A stretch of 6,191 nucleotides of DNA from Deltaproteobacteria bacterium (GTDB lineage Bacteria; Desulfobacterota; Syntrophia; Syntrophales; UBA2185). The translations under genes were made by a program, and so were the position numbers. The notes under the pieces are model-generated. The model made no database searches and was not told the DNA's origin. It saw only the letters and a program-made list of their open reading frames with translations. Where the stretch lies: the NCBI GenBank assembly GCA_026388495.1, contig JAPLJQ010000247.1:1-6191 (forward strand), read 5' to 3'. This document shows, in pieces, positions 1-5,865 of this stretch; position 1 is the stretch's first letter; each line of letters starts with the position of its first letter.

Positions 1-1
1 G

Positions 2-88
2 ATCAAACCTGTACGATTTATCAACTTTTTGATTGAAAGCATTGCCAATGAAATGATAAAGTTTTATGCGTATCTGATCACCGGTTGA
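2..88 (+). CDS. Probable C-terminal tail of an unidentified upstream protein (partial)
   Basis: This frame is open from the window edge to a TGA at 86-88 and gives 28 residues ending in FYAYLITG. The other two + frames stop sooner (at 34-36 and 31-33). The tail mixes hydrophobic and charged residues (IKPVRFINF, then IESIANEMIKF) and reads like real protein, but it is too short to assign to a family. The transglycosylase gene starts 90 bp further on the same strand, so the two could be co-transcribed. The reading rests only on the open frame and plausible composition; chance openness over 28 codons cannot be excluded. Confidence 0.35.
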   Translation: MKPVRFINFLIESIANEMIKFYAYLITG

Positions 89-178
89 AATTAAAACGTT
101 AAAAGGAACGACCATATTTCGATATCCACATTCAATATAACGCTGCCGATCTGTCCGGAAGGAAGGAAATATTTAACA

Positions 179-1072
179 ATGCTGCCTATGCGATGGATAT
201 TCTCCGCGATCTTCTTTGTTATTGTTGCCGTAAGTCCCGCACATGCCTCTTCAGACTGGACTCCCCTCATAAAACGCCTCGTTAACGATAACTTTGACGA
301 AAAGATTTTACAGACGATCTTTGCCAATCCAGGCGTTAAATTTGACCCGGACGCCATGTCATGCAAACTCAAAGAGCTCATAAACAGTCGATTCAGAAAA
401 CCGGGAACCGTAACCGCCGGAAAGCGTAGAGAGGCCTATGATCGCTTTCTGAAACCGGCCACGATTGCAGGGGCGCATTCCTACACTCAGAGAAACATAA
501 CGACACTGAAGGAAATCGAAAAGAACTACTGCGTCCCCAAAGAGGTCGTCGTCGCCATTCTCTTGGTTGAAACGGATCTTGGCGGTTTTCTGGGTTCAAG
601 GCCTGCTTTCAACACGCTGGCGAGCATGGCTTTCAGCACCAACCTGGACACCATTCGCCCCTATCTTCCACCCGATTTAATCACACCTGAAAATGAAAAT
701 TTCGCAGCGAAACGATGTCATCAAAAGTCTGACTGGGCATACCGGGAACTCAAGGCCTTAATCAGCTATGCATCTAAAAGAGGCGTCGATCCTCTCAGTA
801 TTCCCGGTTCGATTTATGGCGCCATCGGGCTTTGTCAGTTCATGCCTTCCCAGATTTCTATCTATGGAATTGACGCCGACAGCGACGGGCATATCGATGT
901 CTTCTCAAAAGACGATGCCCTTTCCAGCATTGCGAATTATCTGCACCGGCACGGATGGAAATGCAACATGCGCAAGGTCAGGCAGCGACAAATCATTATA
1001 GCCTATAACCACAGCAACATTTACGCAAACACTGTTCTTCAGATCGCTGAAAAACTAAGGCAGAAAAACTAA
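179..1072 (+). CDS. Lytic murein transglycosylase, MltB/SLT_2 family
   Basis: This is a periplasmic peptidoglycan-cleaving enzyme that cuts the MurNAc-GlcNAc bond to leave 1,6-anhydro-MurNAc ends. Residues 1-23 form a Sec signal peptide with cleavage likely after AHA. There is no lipobox cysteine, so it is probably soluble and not a lipoprotein as in E. coli MltB. The catalytic Glu is most likely E131 in the LLVET context, after the family's 'YCVPKEVVVAIL' helix. The family block GAIGLCQFMPS lies at 214-224. It is followed by DADSDGHID (232-240), which matches the EF-hand-like calcium loop of E. coli Slt35, and by ANYLHRHGW (252-260). At 297 residues it is slightly short for the family, with little beyond the catalytic domain and no SPOR or peptidoglycan-binding domain. 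The start ATG has a purine-rich GGAAGGAAGG about 12 nt upstream; ATG 188 is an alternative start. Family assignment is firm; the exact paralogue is not. Confidence 0.93.
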   Translation: MLPMRWIFSAIFFVIVAVSPAHASSDWTPLIKRLVNDNFDEKILQTIFANPGVKFDPDAMSCKLKELINSRFRKPGTVTAGKRREAYDRFLKPATIAGAHSYTQRNITTLKEIEKNYCVPKEVVVAILLVETDLGGFLGSRPAFNTLASMAFSTNLDTIRPYLPPDLITPENENFAAKRCHQKSDWAYRELKALISYASKRGVDPLSIPGSIYGAIGLCQFMPSQISIYGIDADSDGHIDVFSKDDALSSIANYLHRHGWKCNMRKVRQRQIIIAYNHSNIYANTVLQIAEKLRQKN

Positions 1073-1219
1073 CGGCCGTTACAGGTCAAAATCAAAACCC
1101 ACTCCCAGGAGGAAATACAACTGGTTCTGACGATCCGGATCCTGAAGGGGGAATAGCCTTTTTAATGAAATAATTCGCGGTTTATTCTATATTCATGATC
1201 ATTTGCGAAGACAAATATG
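1070..1219. other. Intergenic stretch after the transglycosylase gene, no gene seen
   Basis: The stop codon lies in the perfect palindrome TAACGGCCGTTA (1070-1081), which has no loop and no T-run and so is not a convincing terminator. A consensus Shine-Dalgarno AGGAGG sits at 1107-1112 but is followed only by CTG at 1121 and a TAG after 11 codons. AAGG (1145-1148) and CCTT (1157-1160) followed by TTT could form a very weak terminator for the upstream gene. No RNA gene is recognised. Confidence 0.4.
1212..1219 (+). repeat. Left copy of 8-bp direct repeat (candidate target-site duplication)
   Basis: CAAATATG lies immediately outside the left end of the inverted-repeat element and is repeated exactly at the right end. 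It is A/T-rich, as many insertion targets are. An 8-mer match at exactly the outer borders is unlikely by chance, though not impossible. Confidence 0.55.
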
Positions 1220-1350
1220 ATGATTTCGTAAAAAGTCGTCATTCCCGCGCAGGCGGGAAGCCAGACCATACGTAAACGTATAATAATACTGAATTACCGT
1301 TTTCACGGGAATGACAAATTGAGGTAAAATTCGACTTTTTACGGGTTCGT
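1220..1350. mobile_element. MITE-like non-coding repeat element with inverted ends and 8-bp flanking duplication
   Basis: The 131-bp element carries perfect inverted repeats CGTAAAAAGTCG (1227-1238) and CGACTTTTTACG (1332-1343). Extended to 19 bp at each outer end, 15 of 19 positions match. A second nested pair is GTCATTCCCG (1238-1247) with CGGGAATGAC (1306-1315). Inside are local hairpins TTCCCGC-gcag-GCGGGAA (1242-1259) and ATACGT-aa-ACGTAT (1268-1281). The octamer CAAATATG occurs directly before (1212-1219) and directly after (1351-1358) the element, as expected for a target-site duplication. There is no coding capacity, so movement would need a transposase from elsewhere. 'gtcattcccg' repeats are, from memory, common as dispersed intergenic elements in Desulfobacterota; the boundaries and mobility are inference. 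Confidence 0.65.
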
Positions 1351-1358
1351 CAAATATG
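1351..1358 (+). repeat. Right copy of 8-bp direct repeat (candidate target-site duplication)
   Basis: Exact second copy of CAAATATG, directly adjoining the right end of the element. It also lies just before the candidate -35 box at 1361, so the insertion sits immediately upstream of the putative promoter of the disulfide isomerase gene. Confidence 0.55.
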
Positions 1359-1360
1359 GC

Positions 1361-1389
1361 TTGACTTAAGCGTTAATTATATATTGAAT
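1361..1389 (+). promoter_or_regulatory. Candidate sigma70-type promoter for the disulfide isomerase gene
   Basis: TTGACT (1361-1366, 5 of 6 to TTGACA) is followed after 17 nt by TTGAAT (1384-1389, 4 of 6 to TATAAT). Transcription would start near 1396 and leave a leader of about 120 nt. A TATATT at 1380-1385 matches the -10 better but lies only 13 nt from the -35. Judged by eye only. Confidence 0.3.
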
Positions 1390-1449
1390 GCCCGAACATC
1401 CTGGTTCACTGGCAGGCGGGCAGCCGGTCATATGCACTCTAAGGGCTGC

Positions 1450-1505
1450 ATGAATGATTGATACCCCGTCTCTCACAACATAGAGATGTTTTTTTTATCA
1501 TTCAT
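1450..1505 (+). promoter_or_regulatory. Terminator-like hairpin nested in a 9-bp inverted repeat, in the leader of the disulfide isomerase gene
   Basis: The inner stem pairs 1467-1473 with 1482-1488 (core TCTCT/AGAGA, 8-nt loop) and runs straight into eight T (1489-1496), the layout of a weak intrinsic terminator. Around it, ATGAATGAT (1450-1458) and ATCATTCAT (1497-1505) are perfect inverted complements. The outer stem ends one base before the GGAGG ribosome-binding site at 1506-1510. The hairpin could end upstream transcription, act as an attenuator for the gene that follows, or sit next to the ribosome-binding site to tune translation. No known riboswitch fold is recognised. Confidence 0.4.
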
Positions 1506-1517
1506 GGAGGATAGATC

Positions 1518-2234
1518 ATGCGCAAGATTATAATAACGGTTCTGGTTTTTATCCTGACAGGACTCTTTTTTACGTCGGGATTCGCCCAGACACCAGAAGA
1601 ATCTTTAAAGAAGGCCTTTCCAAAGCTCAAATTTCAAAGCCTTCAGCCCTCGAACATCAAGGGGGTTTATGAGGTTATTTATCCAAACGGCATATTGTAT
1701 TATGCTCCGGAAGTGGAATCCATCATTGTCGGTGATATCATCGCCAGGGACGGCCGGAACCTCACCCAGGATAAACAACAGGAAATCCTCACCAAAAACA
1801 TAAAGGAGAAATTAAAGGATATCCCTCTCCAGAAAGCCCTCAGCATCGGCAAGGGAAAGCATACCGTCATGGAGATTACCGACCCCGACTGTCCTTACTG
1901 CCGGCGGGCTTCTGAATTTTTTTCCAAACGGACCGATGTGACCAGACAGATATTCTTTTACCCCATTTCAAGTCACCCCAAGGCGGCCGACAAGGTGCTC
2001 TATGTCTTCTGTGCAAAGGACAGGGCAAAGGCATACGAGGAGGCCATGAGCGGCAAGCTGGACGATATGACCTTTAAAATCTGTGAAGATACGCAGGCTC
2101 GGGAACTGTTGAAGACCCACAAAGATGTTGCCGAAAGGCTGGGAGTCAGGGGAACGCCTTTTTTCTTTGTTGACGGACAGACGGCAGTCTTTGGCGCCGA
2201 CATCCCTCGACTGGAAAAATTGCTCCGGAACTGA
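1518..2234 (+). CDS. Periplasmic thiol:disulfide interchange protein, DsbC/DsbG-like
   Basis: This is a thioredoxin-fold protein expected to reshuffle wrong disulfides in exported proteins. The Sec signal peptide covers roughly residues 1-23, with cleavage after SGFA. Residues 24-95 match the DsbC-type N-terminal dimerisation domain in size and style (a GVYEV...NGILYY strand pair). The thioredoxin-like domain holds the active site CPYC (C125, C128) in the context DPDCPYC. The cis-proline is P214 in RGTPFFF. C165 and C189 are spaced like the second, structural disulfide of E. coli DsbC. The length of 238 fits the family. GGAGG lies 7 nt before the ATG. Activity would need reducing power from a DsbD/CcdA-like membrane protein, which is not in the window. 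Isomerase is favoured over oxidase because of the N-terminal domain, but DsbC and DsbG cannot be told apart by eye. Confidence 0.9.
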   Translation: MRKIIITVLVFILTGLFFTSGFAQTPEESLKKAFPKLKFQSLQPSNIKGVYEVIYPNGILYYAPEVESIIVGDIIARDGRNLTQDKQQEILTKNIKEKLKDIPLQKALSIGKGKHTVMEITDPDCPYCRRASEFFSKRTDVTRQIFFYPISSHPKAADKVLYVFCAKDRAKAYEEAMSGKLDDMTFKICEDTQARELLKTHKDVAERLGVRGTPFFFVDGQTAVFGADIPRLEKLLRN

Positions 2235-2265
2235 AAGAGACAGCGCTGCAATGCTTCACCCCGTC

Positions 2266-2294
2266 TTGTGAAATCACTCACCGGGTACTATGTT
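2266..2294 (+). promoter_or_regulatory. Candidate promoter of the lysyl-tRNA synthetase gene
   Basis: TTGTGA (2266-2271) and TATGTT (2289-2294) are separated by 17 nt, each matching 4 of 6 sigma70 consensus positions. Transcription would start around 2301, giving a very short leader that still contains the GGAGGA site. The gene could also be read through from the disulfide isomerase gene 83 bp upstream, since no good terminator lies between. Confidence 0.25.
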
Positions 2295-2304
2295 ACAACC
2301 ATCT

Positions 2305-2310
2305 GGAGGA
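2305..2310 (+). promoter_or_regulatory. Ribosome-binding site that fixes the TTG start of the LysRS gene
   Basis: GGAGGA stands 7 nt before TTG at 2318. There is no ATG or GTG at the right distance in this frame, so the rare TTG start is the only well-placed choice. A TTG start may reduce translation. Confidence 0.7.
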
Positions 2311-2317
2311 TATTGTT

Positions 2318-3928
2318 TTGGACGATCATCACACGCATCAGAACCTGCAATCTGCCAACTATAAGGAGTGGCCATTTATAGAGGCAAAAAAAATCCTCCA
2401 GGCGACGGAAAAAGAAAAAAAGTCCCGCGTCGTTTTCGAGACCGGTTACGGCCCGTCCGGGCTGCCGCATATCGGTACTTTCGGAGAAGTGGCAAGAACA
2501 TCCTACGTCCGAACAGCCCTGGCAGAACTTGCACCAAACCTGCCTACGAAGCTGATTGCATTCTCTGACGATATGGACGGGCTGAGATCATTGCCCGAGA
2601 ACGTGCCAAACCATGATCTTATATCCGCACACCTGGGCAAACCGCTCAACGCTGTTCCTGATCCTTACGGTGAGTTTGACAGTTTTTCATCACACATGAA
2701 TAACCGATTGAAGGAATTTCTGGATTCCTTCAACTTTGAATACGAGTTCAGATCTTCGACAGATATGTACAGGGGTGGTTTTTTCAATGAAGCCTTATCC
2801 CTCATAATGAAAAATCACAAAAAGATTATCGAAATATTCAAAGCGACAATCTCTGAGGAAAAAGGAGCAAATTGGAGCCCGTTTTTTCCGATTTGCGAAA
2901 AATGCGGGAAAATCTATACGACAAGAGTCACCGAGCACCACACGGATACGAACGAAGTGAGCTACGAATGCGTGCAGTCACCGAATTCCCTGATACTGCC
3001 ATGTCATTTTAAAGGAAGAACGTCGATCTTCGACGGGCATGTTAAGGTCGGCTGGAAAATAGATTGGGCGCTCAGATGGCATTCCCTTGGTATTGATTAC
3101 GAAATGTATGGAAAAGATCTCATGGAATCCTTCGTCATCAGTGAAAAAGTCATCAGGCTTATGGGAAGGCGGCCTCCCATCGGCTACAAGTATGAGCTCT
3201 TTCTTGATGAAGAAGGCAGAAAGATCTCTAAAAAGATCGGGAATGGCGTATCTCTGGAGGAGTGGCTGAGATATGCTCCAAAAGATATTTTGCTTTACTT
3301 CATGTACAGTAAACCGTCACAGGCAAAACGGATGGGGTTGTCTCTGATACCGAGGTTCATAGATGAATACAAACAGCGTCTATCTTCATACAATGGTGAA
3401 GTGGATTCACCCATTACAATAATGAAATACAAACAGATTAAGGATGGATCCCTCGAGATTCCTGTTTCCAAAATGGAATACTCCCTGATACTGAACCTGG
3501 TCAGGGCTTTAAACGTGAGCGATCCACAAATTGTCATGGATTACCTCCTTCGTTATGATCCGACGGTAGCTCACAACAAGCAGTATTTTGAGGAACTGGT
3601 GAACTTTCCCATCGCCTACAACGAAGAGTTTATGAAGCACAGGAAGATGGAGCTACACATCAATCATGATCTTGATGGATATCTGAAGACGTTCAAGGCC
3701 GGATTAATAGAGCTTCAAGAGAATAAAACGGCGTCACCGGAAACTGTACAGACCCTGGCCTTCGATATTGCTAAAGATAACAATCTGCCTGTCAAGGAAT
3801 GGTTCCAATACCTTTATCAGGTTTTGCTGTCACAGGAGAGCGGGCCGAAAATCGGATCATTTGTCTGCCTGTATGGCCTGGGTGCAACACTTTTCAGGAT
3901 TGATGAGTATCTGGCGAGTCTTGAATGA
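2318..3928 (+). CDS. lysK: Lysyl-tRNA synthetase, class I (LysK type)
   Basis: The enzyme charges tRNA-Lys with lysine, using ATP, in the cytoplasm. It belongs to the class I (Rossmann-fold) form typical of archaea and of scattered bacteria such as alphaproteobacteria and spirochaetes, not the class II LysS of E. coli. The HIGH-type motif is PHIGT (50-54) in the context GYGPSGLPHIG. The KMSKS-type motif is KISKK (302-306), followed by IGNG. Other family blocks are SDDMDGLR (83-90), NVPNHD (95-100), DYEMYGKDL (260-268) and YELFLDEEGRK (292-302). CEKC at 193-196 and C218 may bind zinc. The C-terminal part (about 345-536) is the helical anticodon-recognition region. The length of 536 is normal. 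The start is TTG at 2318, supported by GGAGGA 7 nt upstream and by the family motifs beginning soon after; no in-frame ATG lies near. It converges with the serS/tRNA unit. Confidence 0.95.
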   Translation: MDDHHTHQNLQSANYKEWPFIEAKKILQATEKEKKSRVVFETGYGPSGLPHIGTFGEVARTSYVRTALAELAPNLPTKLIAFSDDMDGLRSLPENVPNHDLISAHLGKPLNAVPDPYGEFDSFSSHMNNRLKEFLDSFNFEYEFRSSTDMYRGGFFNEALSLIMKNHKKIIEIFKATISEEKGANWSPFFPICEKCGKIYTTRVTEHHTDTNEVSYECVQSPNSLILPCHFKGRTSIFDGHVKVGWKIDWALRWHSLGIDYEMYGKDLMESFVISEKVIRLMGRRPPIGYKYELFLDEEGRKISKKIGNGVSLEEWLRYAPKDILLYFMYSKPSQAKRMGLSLIPRFIDEYKQRLSSYNGEVDSPITIMKYKQIKDGSLEIPVSKMEYSLILNLVRALNVSDPQIVMDYLLRYDPTVAHNKQYFEELVNFPIAYNEEFMKHRKMELHINHDLDGYLKTFKAGLIELQENKTASPETVQTLAFDIAKDNNLPVKEWFQYLYQVLLSQESGPKIGSFVCLYGLGATLFRIDEYLASLE

Positions 3929-4001
3929 GCATTGAAAGTTTAAAGATTACATTAAGTAAACCCGGTATCCACACCCTAATCCATAGACATGACGGGAAAG
4001 G

Positions 4002-4030
4002 CATGGTGATCTGCACGGATCATGACCATG
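4002..4030. other. Imperfect stem-loop between the convergent LysRS gene and tRNA unit
   Basis: CATGGT-GATC (4002-4011) pairs with GATC and ACCATG (4018-4021, 4025-4030) across a 6-nt loop and a 3-nt bulge, giving a 10-bp interrupted stem. It lies 18 bp beyond the encoded CCA of tRNA-Arg. It could help end either convergent transcript, but no T-run follows on either strand, so this is a weak terminator candidate at best. The rest of 3929-4047 shows nothing else recognisable. Confidence 0.2.
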
Positions 4031-4047
4031 TAACCAGCTTATATTAT

Positions 4048-4123
4048 TGGTACGCCCAGCAGGGTTCGAACCTGCGACCTTCGGATTCGTAGTCCGACGC
4101 TCTATCCAGCTGAGCTATGGGCG

Positions 4124-4124
<1 letters not shown>
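4048..4124 (-). tRNA. tRNA-Arg (anticodon ACG)
   Basis: The 77-nt gene includes an encoded CCA (4048-4050). The acceptor GCGCCCA pairs with TGGGCGT (the terminal pair is G-U), followed by discriminator A. The D arm reads AGCTCAGCTGGATAGAGC. The anticodon stem TCGGA/TCCGA closes the loop CTACGAA with anticodon ACG. The T arm is GCAGG-TTCGAAC-CCTGC. A34 would be expected to be edited to inosine by TadA so the tRNA reads CGU, CGC and CGA. It is the last gene of the serS-tRNA array, and its first base is also the left boundary of the 66-bp tandem duplication next to it. Confidence 0.96.
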
Positions 4125-4297
<173 letters not shown>

Positions 4298-4310
4298 GAT
4301 TCTTCAGGGG

Positions 4311-4339
4311 ACAGGGATTCCTGATCCCTGTTCTTTTTT
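4311..4339 (+). terminator. Rho-independent-terminator-like hairpin on the + strand, between two - strand tRNA genes
   Basis: ACAGGGAT (4311-4318) and ATCCCTGT (4324-4331) form an 8-bp perfect stem with the 5-nt loop TCCTG, followed by TCTTTTTT. The arrangement is a good intrinsic terminator only for + strand transcription, whereas the flanking tRNAs are read from the - strand, where the A-run precedes the stem. It may stop antisense transcription coming from the LysRS side. On the tRNA precursor the same stem would simply be a spacer hairpin for processing enzymes. Confidence 0.45.
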
Positions 4340-4340
4340 C

Positions 4341-4426
4341 TGGCGGAGGGAGCAGGATTCGAACCCGCGAACCTTTCGGTTAACGGTTTTCAAGACCGCC
4401 GCCATCGACCACTCGGCCATCCCTCC
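4341..4426 (-). tRNA. tRNA-Ser (anticodon UGA)
   Basis: This class II tRNA of 86 nt includes encoded CCA (4341-4343). The acceptor is GGAGGGA with TCCCTCC and discriminator G. The anticodon loop CTTGAAA (closed by GCGGT/ACCGT) gives anticodon TGA, which reads UCA and by wobble other UCN codons. The variable arm AACC-GAAA-GGTT is typical of serine tRNAs. The T arm is GCGGG-TTCGAAT-CCTGC. It begins 23 nt after the serS stop codon on the same strand, so it is probably cut out of the serS transcript. Confidence 0.95.
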
Positions 4427-4449
4427 GCGCAAGCTTCTAATCTTATTTT

Positions 4450-5727
4450 CTAACCCGGAGGAAGAATCCTGTCAATTCCTTTCATGTAAGGTCTTAGAAC
4501 TTCGGGAACGACAACACTTCCATCGGCCTGCTGGTAATTTTCCAGAACGGCGACGAGCGTCCTTCCTGCTGCCAGTCCGGACCCGTTTAAGGTATGAACA
4601 AACTCCACCCTGCCCGTACTCTCGCGACGGAACCGGATGGAAGCTCTGCGTGCCTGAAAATTCTCATAATTACTGCACGAAGATATTTCCCTGTAGGCGT
4701 CCTGTCCCGGAAGCCATACCTCCACATCATAGGTCTTTGCTGAAGAAAATCCCATATCCGCTGTACAAAGACTCACCGTCCTGAAATGAATGTTCAACCT
4801 TTTCAGGACTTCCTCGGCATTCCCGGTCAGTTTTTCCAGTTCATCGTAGGACGTCTCCGGCGTCGTGAATTTGACCAGTTCGACCTTGTTGAACTGGTGC
4901 TGCCTGATCAATCCCCGGGTATCCTTCCCGTACGAACCCGCTTCGGAACGGAAACAGGGCGAATACGCCACGTAATACGCAGGCAGATCTTTTTCACTCA
5001 ATATCTCGTCTCGATGGATATTGGTGACGGGCACCTCCGCCGTGGGAATGAGATAATAATCCAGCTTATCAATTTTGAAGAGATCATCCGCAAATTTCGG
5101 CTGGCCGGTCCCCGTCATGCTTTCCTTGTTGACCATGAAGGGGGTCAGCACCTCCGTGTAACCATGTTCTGCTGTGTGGAGATCGAGCATAAAATTGATA
5201 AGCGCCCGTTCCAGCGTGGCGCCTGCTCCGCGATAAAGGGTAAAACGCGCTCCCGTGATCTTCGCTCCCCTGGCAAAATCCAGGATATTCAAGCTCTCCC
5301 CGATGTCCCAGTGCGGTCTGGGGGCAAAATCAAAACAAGGTTTCTGTCCCCATTCTCTGACGACAGGATTGTCTTCGGAACTTGTCCCCCAGGCGACAGA
5401 CTCATGAGGAATATTGGGAATGGTCATTATCATGGTATCGATATCTTCCTCGGCCTTTTTCAGGGATTCCTCAAGTTCCCTGATCCGGCTTGAGACTTCA
5501 GCCATTCTGGCGATGATCGAAGAGGCGTCATCTTTAAGTTTCTTTTTTTCACCGATTTCCCTGGAAGCCTGGTTTCGTTCATTCCGCAAGGCCTCCACTT
5601 CCTGCAGGATATCCCGCCTCGTGGCATCCAGACCGGTGAATGTGTCAAGGTCAATCTCCTGACCACGCTCTCGCATCTTTCGTCGCACAAGATCCACATT
5701 CTGTCTGAGAAACTTTATGTCCAGCAT
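4450..5727 (-). CDS. serS: Seryl-tRNA synthetase
   Basis: This class II aminoacyl-tRNA synthetase charges tRNA-Ser with serine (and tRNA-Sec where present) in the cytoplasm. Residues about 30-105 form the charged, heptad-like antiparallel coiled coil that grips the long variable arm of tRNA-Ser. The catalytic core has TGTGQPKF (205-212), the TAEVP serine/ATP-binding loop (229-233), motif 2 beginning FRSEAGSYGKDTRGL (259-273) with HQF(N)KVE after it, EISSCSNYENFQARR (347-361), and motif 3 GSGLAAGRTLVAVLE (382-396). The length of 425 is standard for the bacterial type. AAGGG lies 7 nt before the ATG; another ATG 5 nt upstream is out of frame. The tRNA-Ser(UGA), tRNA-Ser(GCU) and tRNA-Arg genes follow immediately, so the enzyme and two substrates probably share a transcript. 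No serine T-box is visible in the leader, as expected outside Firmicutes. Confidence 0.98.
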   Translation of the reverse strand: MLDIKFLRQNVDLVRRKMRERGQEIDLDTFTGLDATRRDILQEVEALRNERNQASREIGEKKKLKDDASSIIARMAEVSSRIRELEESLKKAEEDIDTMIMTIPNIPHESVAWGTSSEDNPVVREWGQKPCFDFAPRPHWDIGESLNILDFARGAKITGARFTLYRGAGATLERALINFMLDLHTAEHGYTEVLTPFMVNKESMTGTGQPKFADDLFKIDKLDYYLIPTAEVPVTNIHRDEILSEKDLPAYYVAYSPCFRSEAGSYGKDTRGLIRQHQFNKVELVKFTTPETSYDELEKLTGNAEEVLKRLNIHFRTVSLCTADMGFSSAKTYDVEVWLPGQDAYREISSCSNYENFQARRASIRFRRESTGRVEFVHTLNGSGLAAGRTLVAVLENYQQADGSVVVPEVLRPYMKGIDRILPPG

Positions 5728-5799
5728 GGCATAACCCTTATTCTATTACCAACCTGCATAAATTCGCTTTGTGAGTGTGTATTTATAAAAAGAAAGATT

Positions 5800-5828
5800 T
5801 CCCTATCACTACAACTTTCCGAAGTCAA
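5800..5828 (-). promoter_or_regulatory. Candidate promoter of the serS-tRNA unit
   Basis: On the - strand TTGACT (5828-5823) is a good -35 box; 17 nt further, TAGGGA (5805-5800) is a poor -10 with only the leading TA conserved. A better -10-like TATAAA lies nearer the gene (around 5787-5782) but lacks a matching -35. The exact start is therefore unsure, though the 138-bp gap between the flippase and serS genes very likely holds the promoter. Confidence 0.25.
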
Positions 5829-5837
5829 TATCTTTTG

Positions 5838-5859
5838 TTACGTTATCCGGCTAATGTAA
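5838..5859. promoter_or_regulatory. 22-bp imperfect palindrome upstream of serS, possible operator
   Basis: TTACGTTA (5838-5845) and TAATGTAA (5852-5859) are inverted with one mismatch around the centre TCCGGC. It lies just upstream of the candidate -35 box of serS and just past the stop of the flippase gene. The position suits either a regulator-binding site or a weak transcript-end structure; there is no T-run after it on the - strand. Confidence 0.25.
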
Positions 5860-5865
5860 TTGTAT

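Noticed and set aside
91..381. Open frame of 96 codons on the - strand at the left end
   Set aside because: It lies mostly opposite the signal peptide and N-terminus of the transglycosylase gene, has no recognisable domain and no good ribosome-binding site.
1220..1350. CRISPR-like or riboswitch reading of the hairpin-rich intergenic sequence
   Set aside because: No repeat-spacer periodicity and no known aptamer core; inverted ends with flanking octamers fit a small mobile repeat better.
1249..1420. GCAGGCGGG occurring at 1249 and again at 1412, taken as a second repeat copy
   Set aside because: Only nine GC-rich bases match and neighbouring sequence does not align; likely chance.
1432..1461. 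Nine-residue leader-peptide frame (MHSKGCMND) before the disulfide isomerase gene
   Set aside because: No Shine-Dalgarno precedes it and there is no run of a regulatory amino acid; too short to support.
1504..1533. ATG at 1504 overlapping the ribosome-binding site of the disulfide isomerase gene
   Set aside because: It opens only a nine-codon frame out of phase with the gene and has no ribosome-binding site of its own.
4786..5493. 235-codon open frame on the + strand opposite serS
   Set aside because: It is the antisense shadow of a clearly real, full-length SerRS; its protein has no family features.
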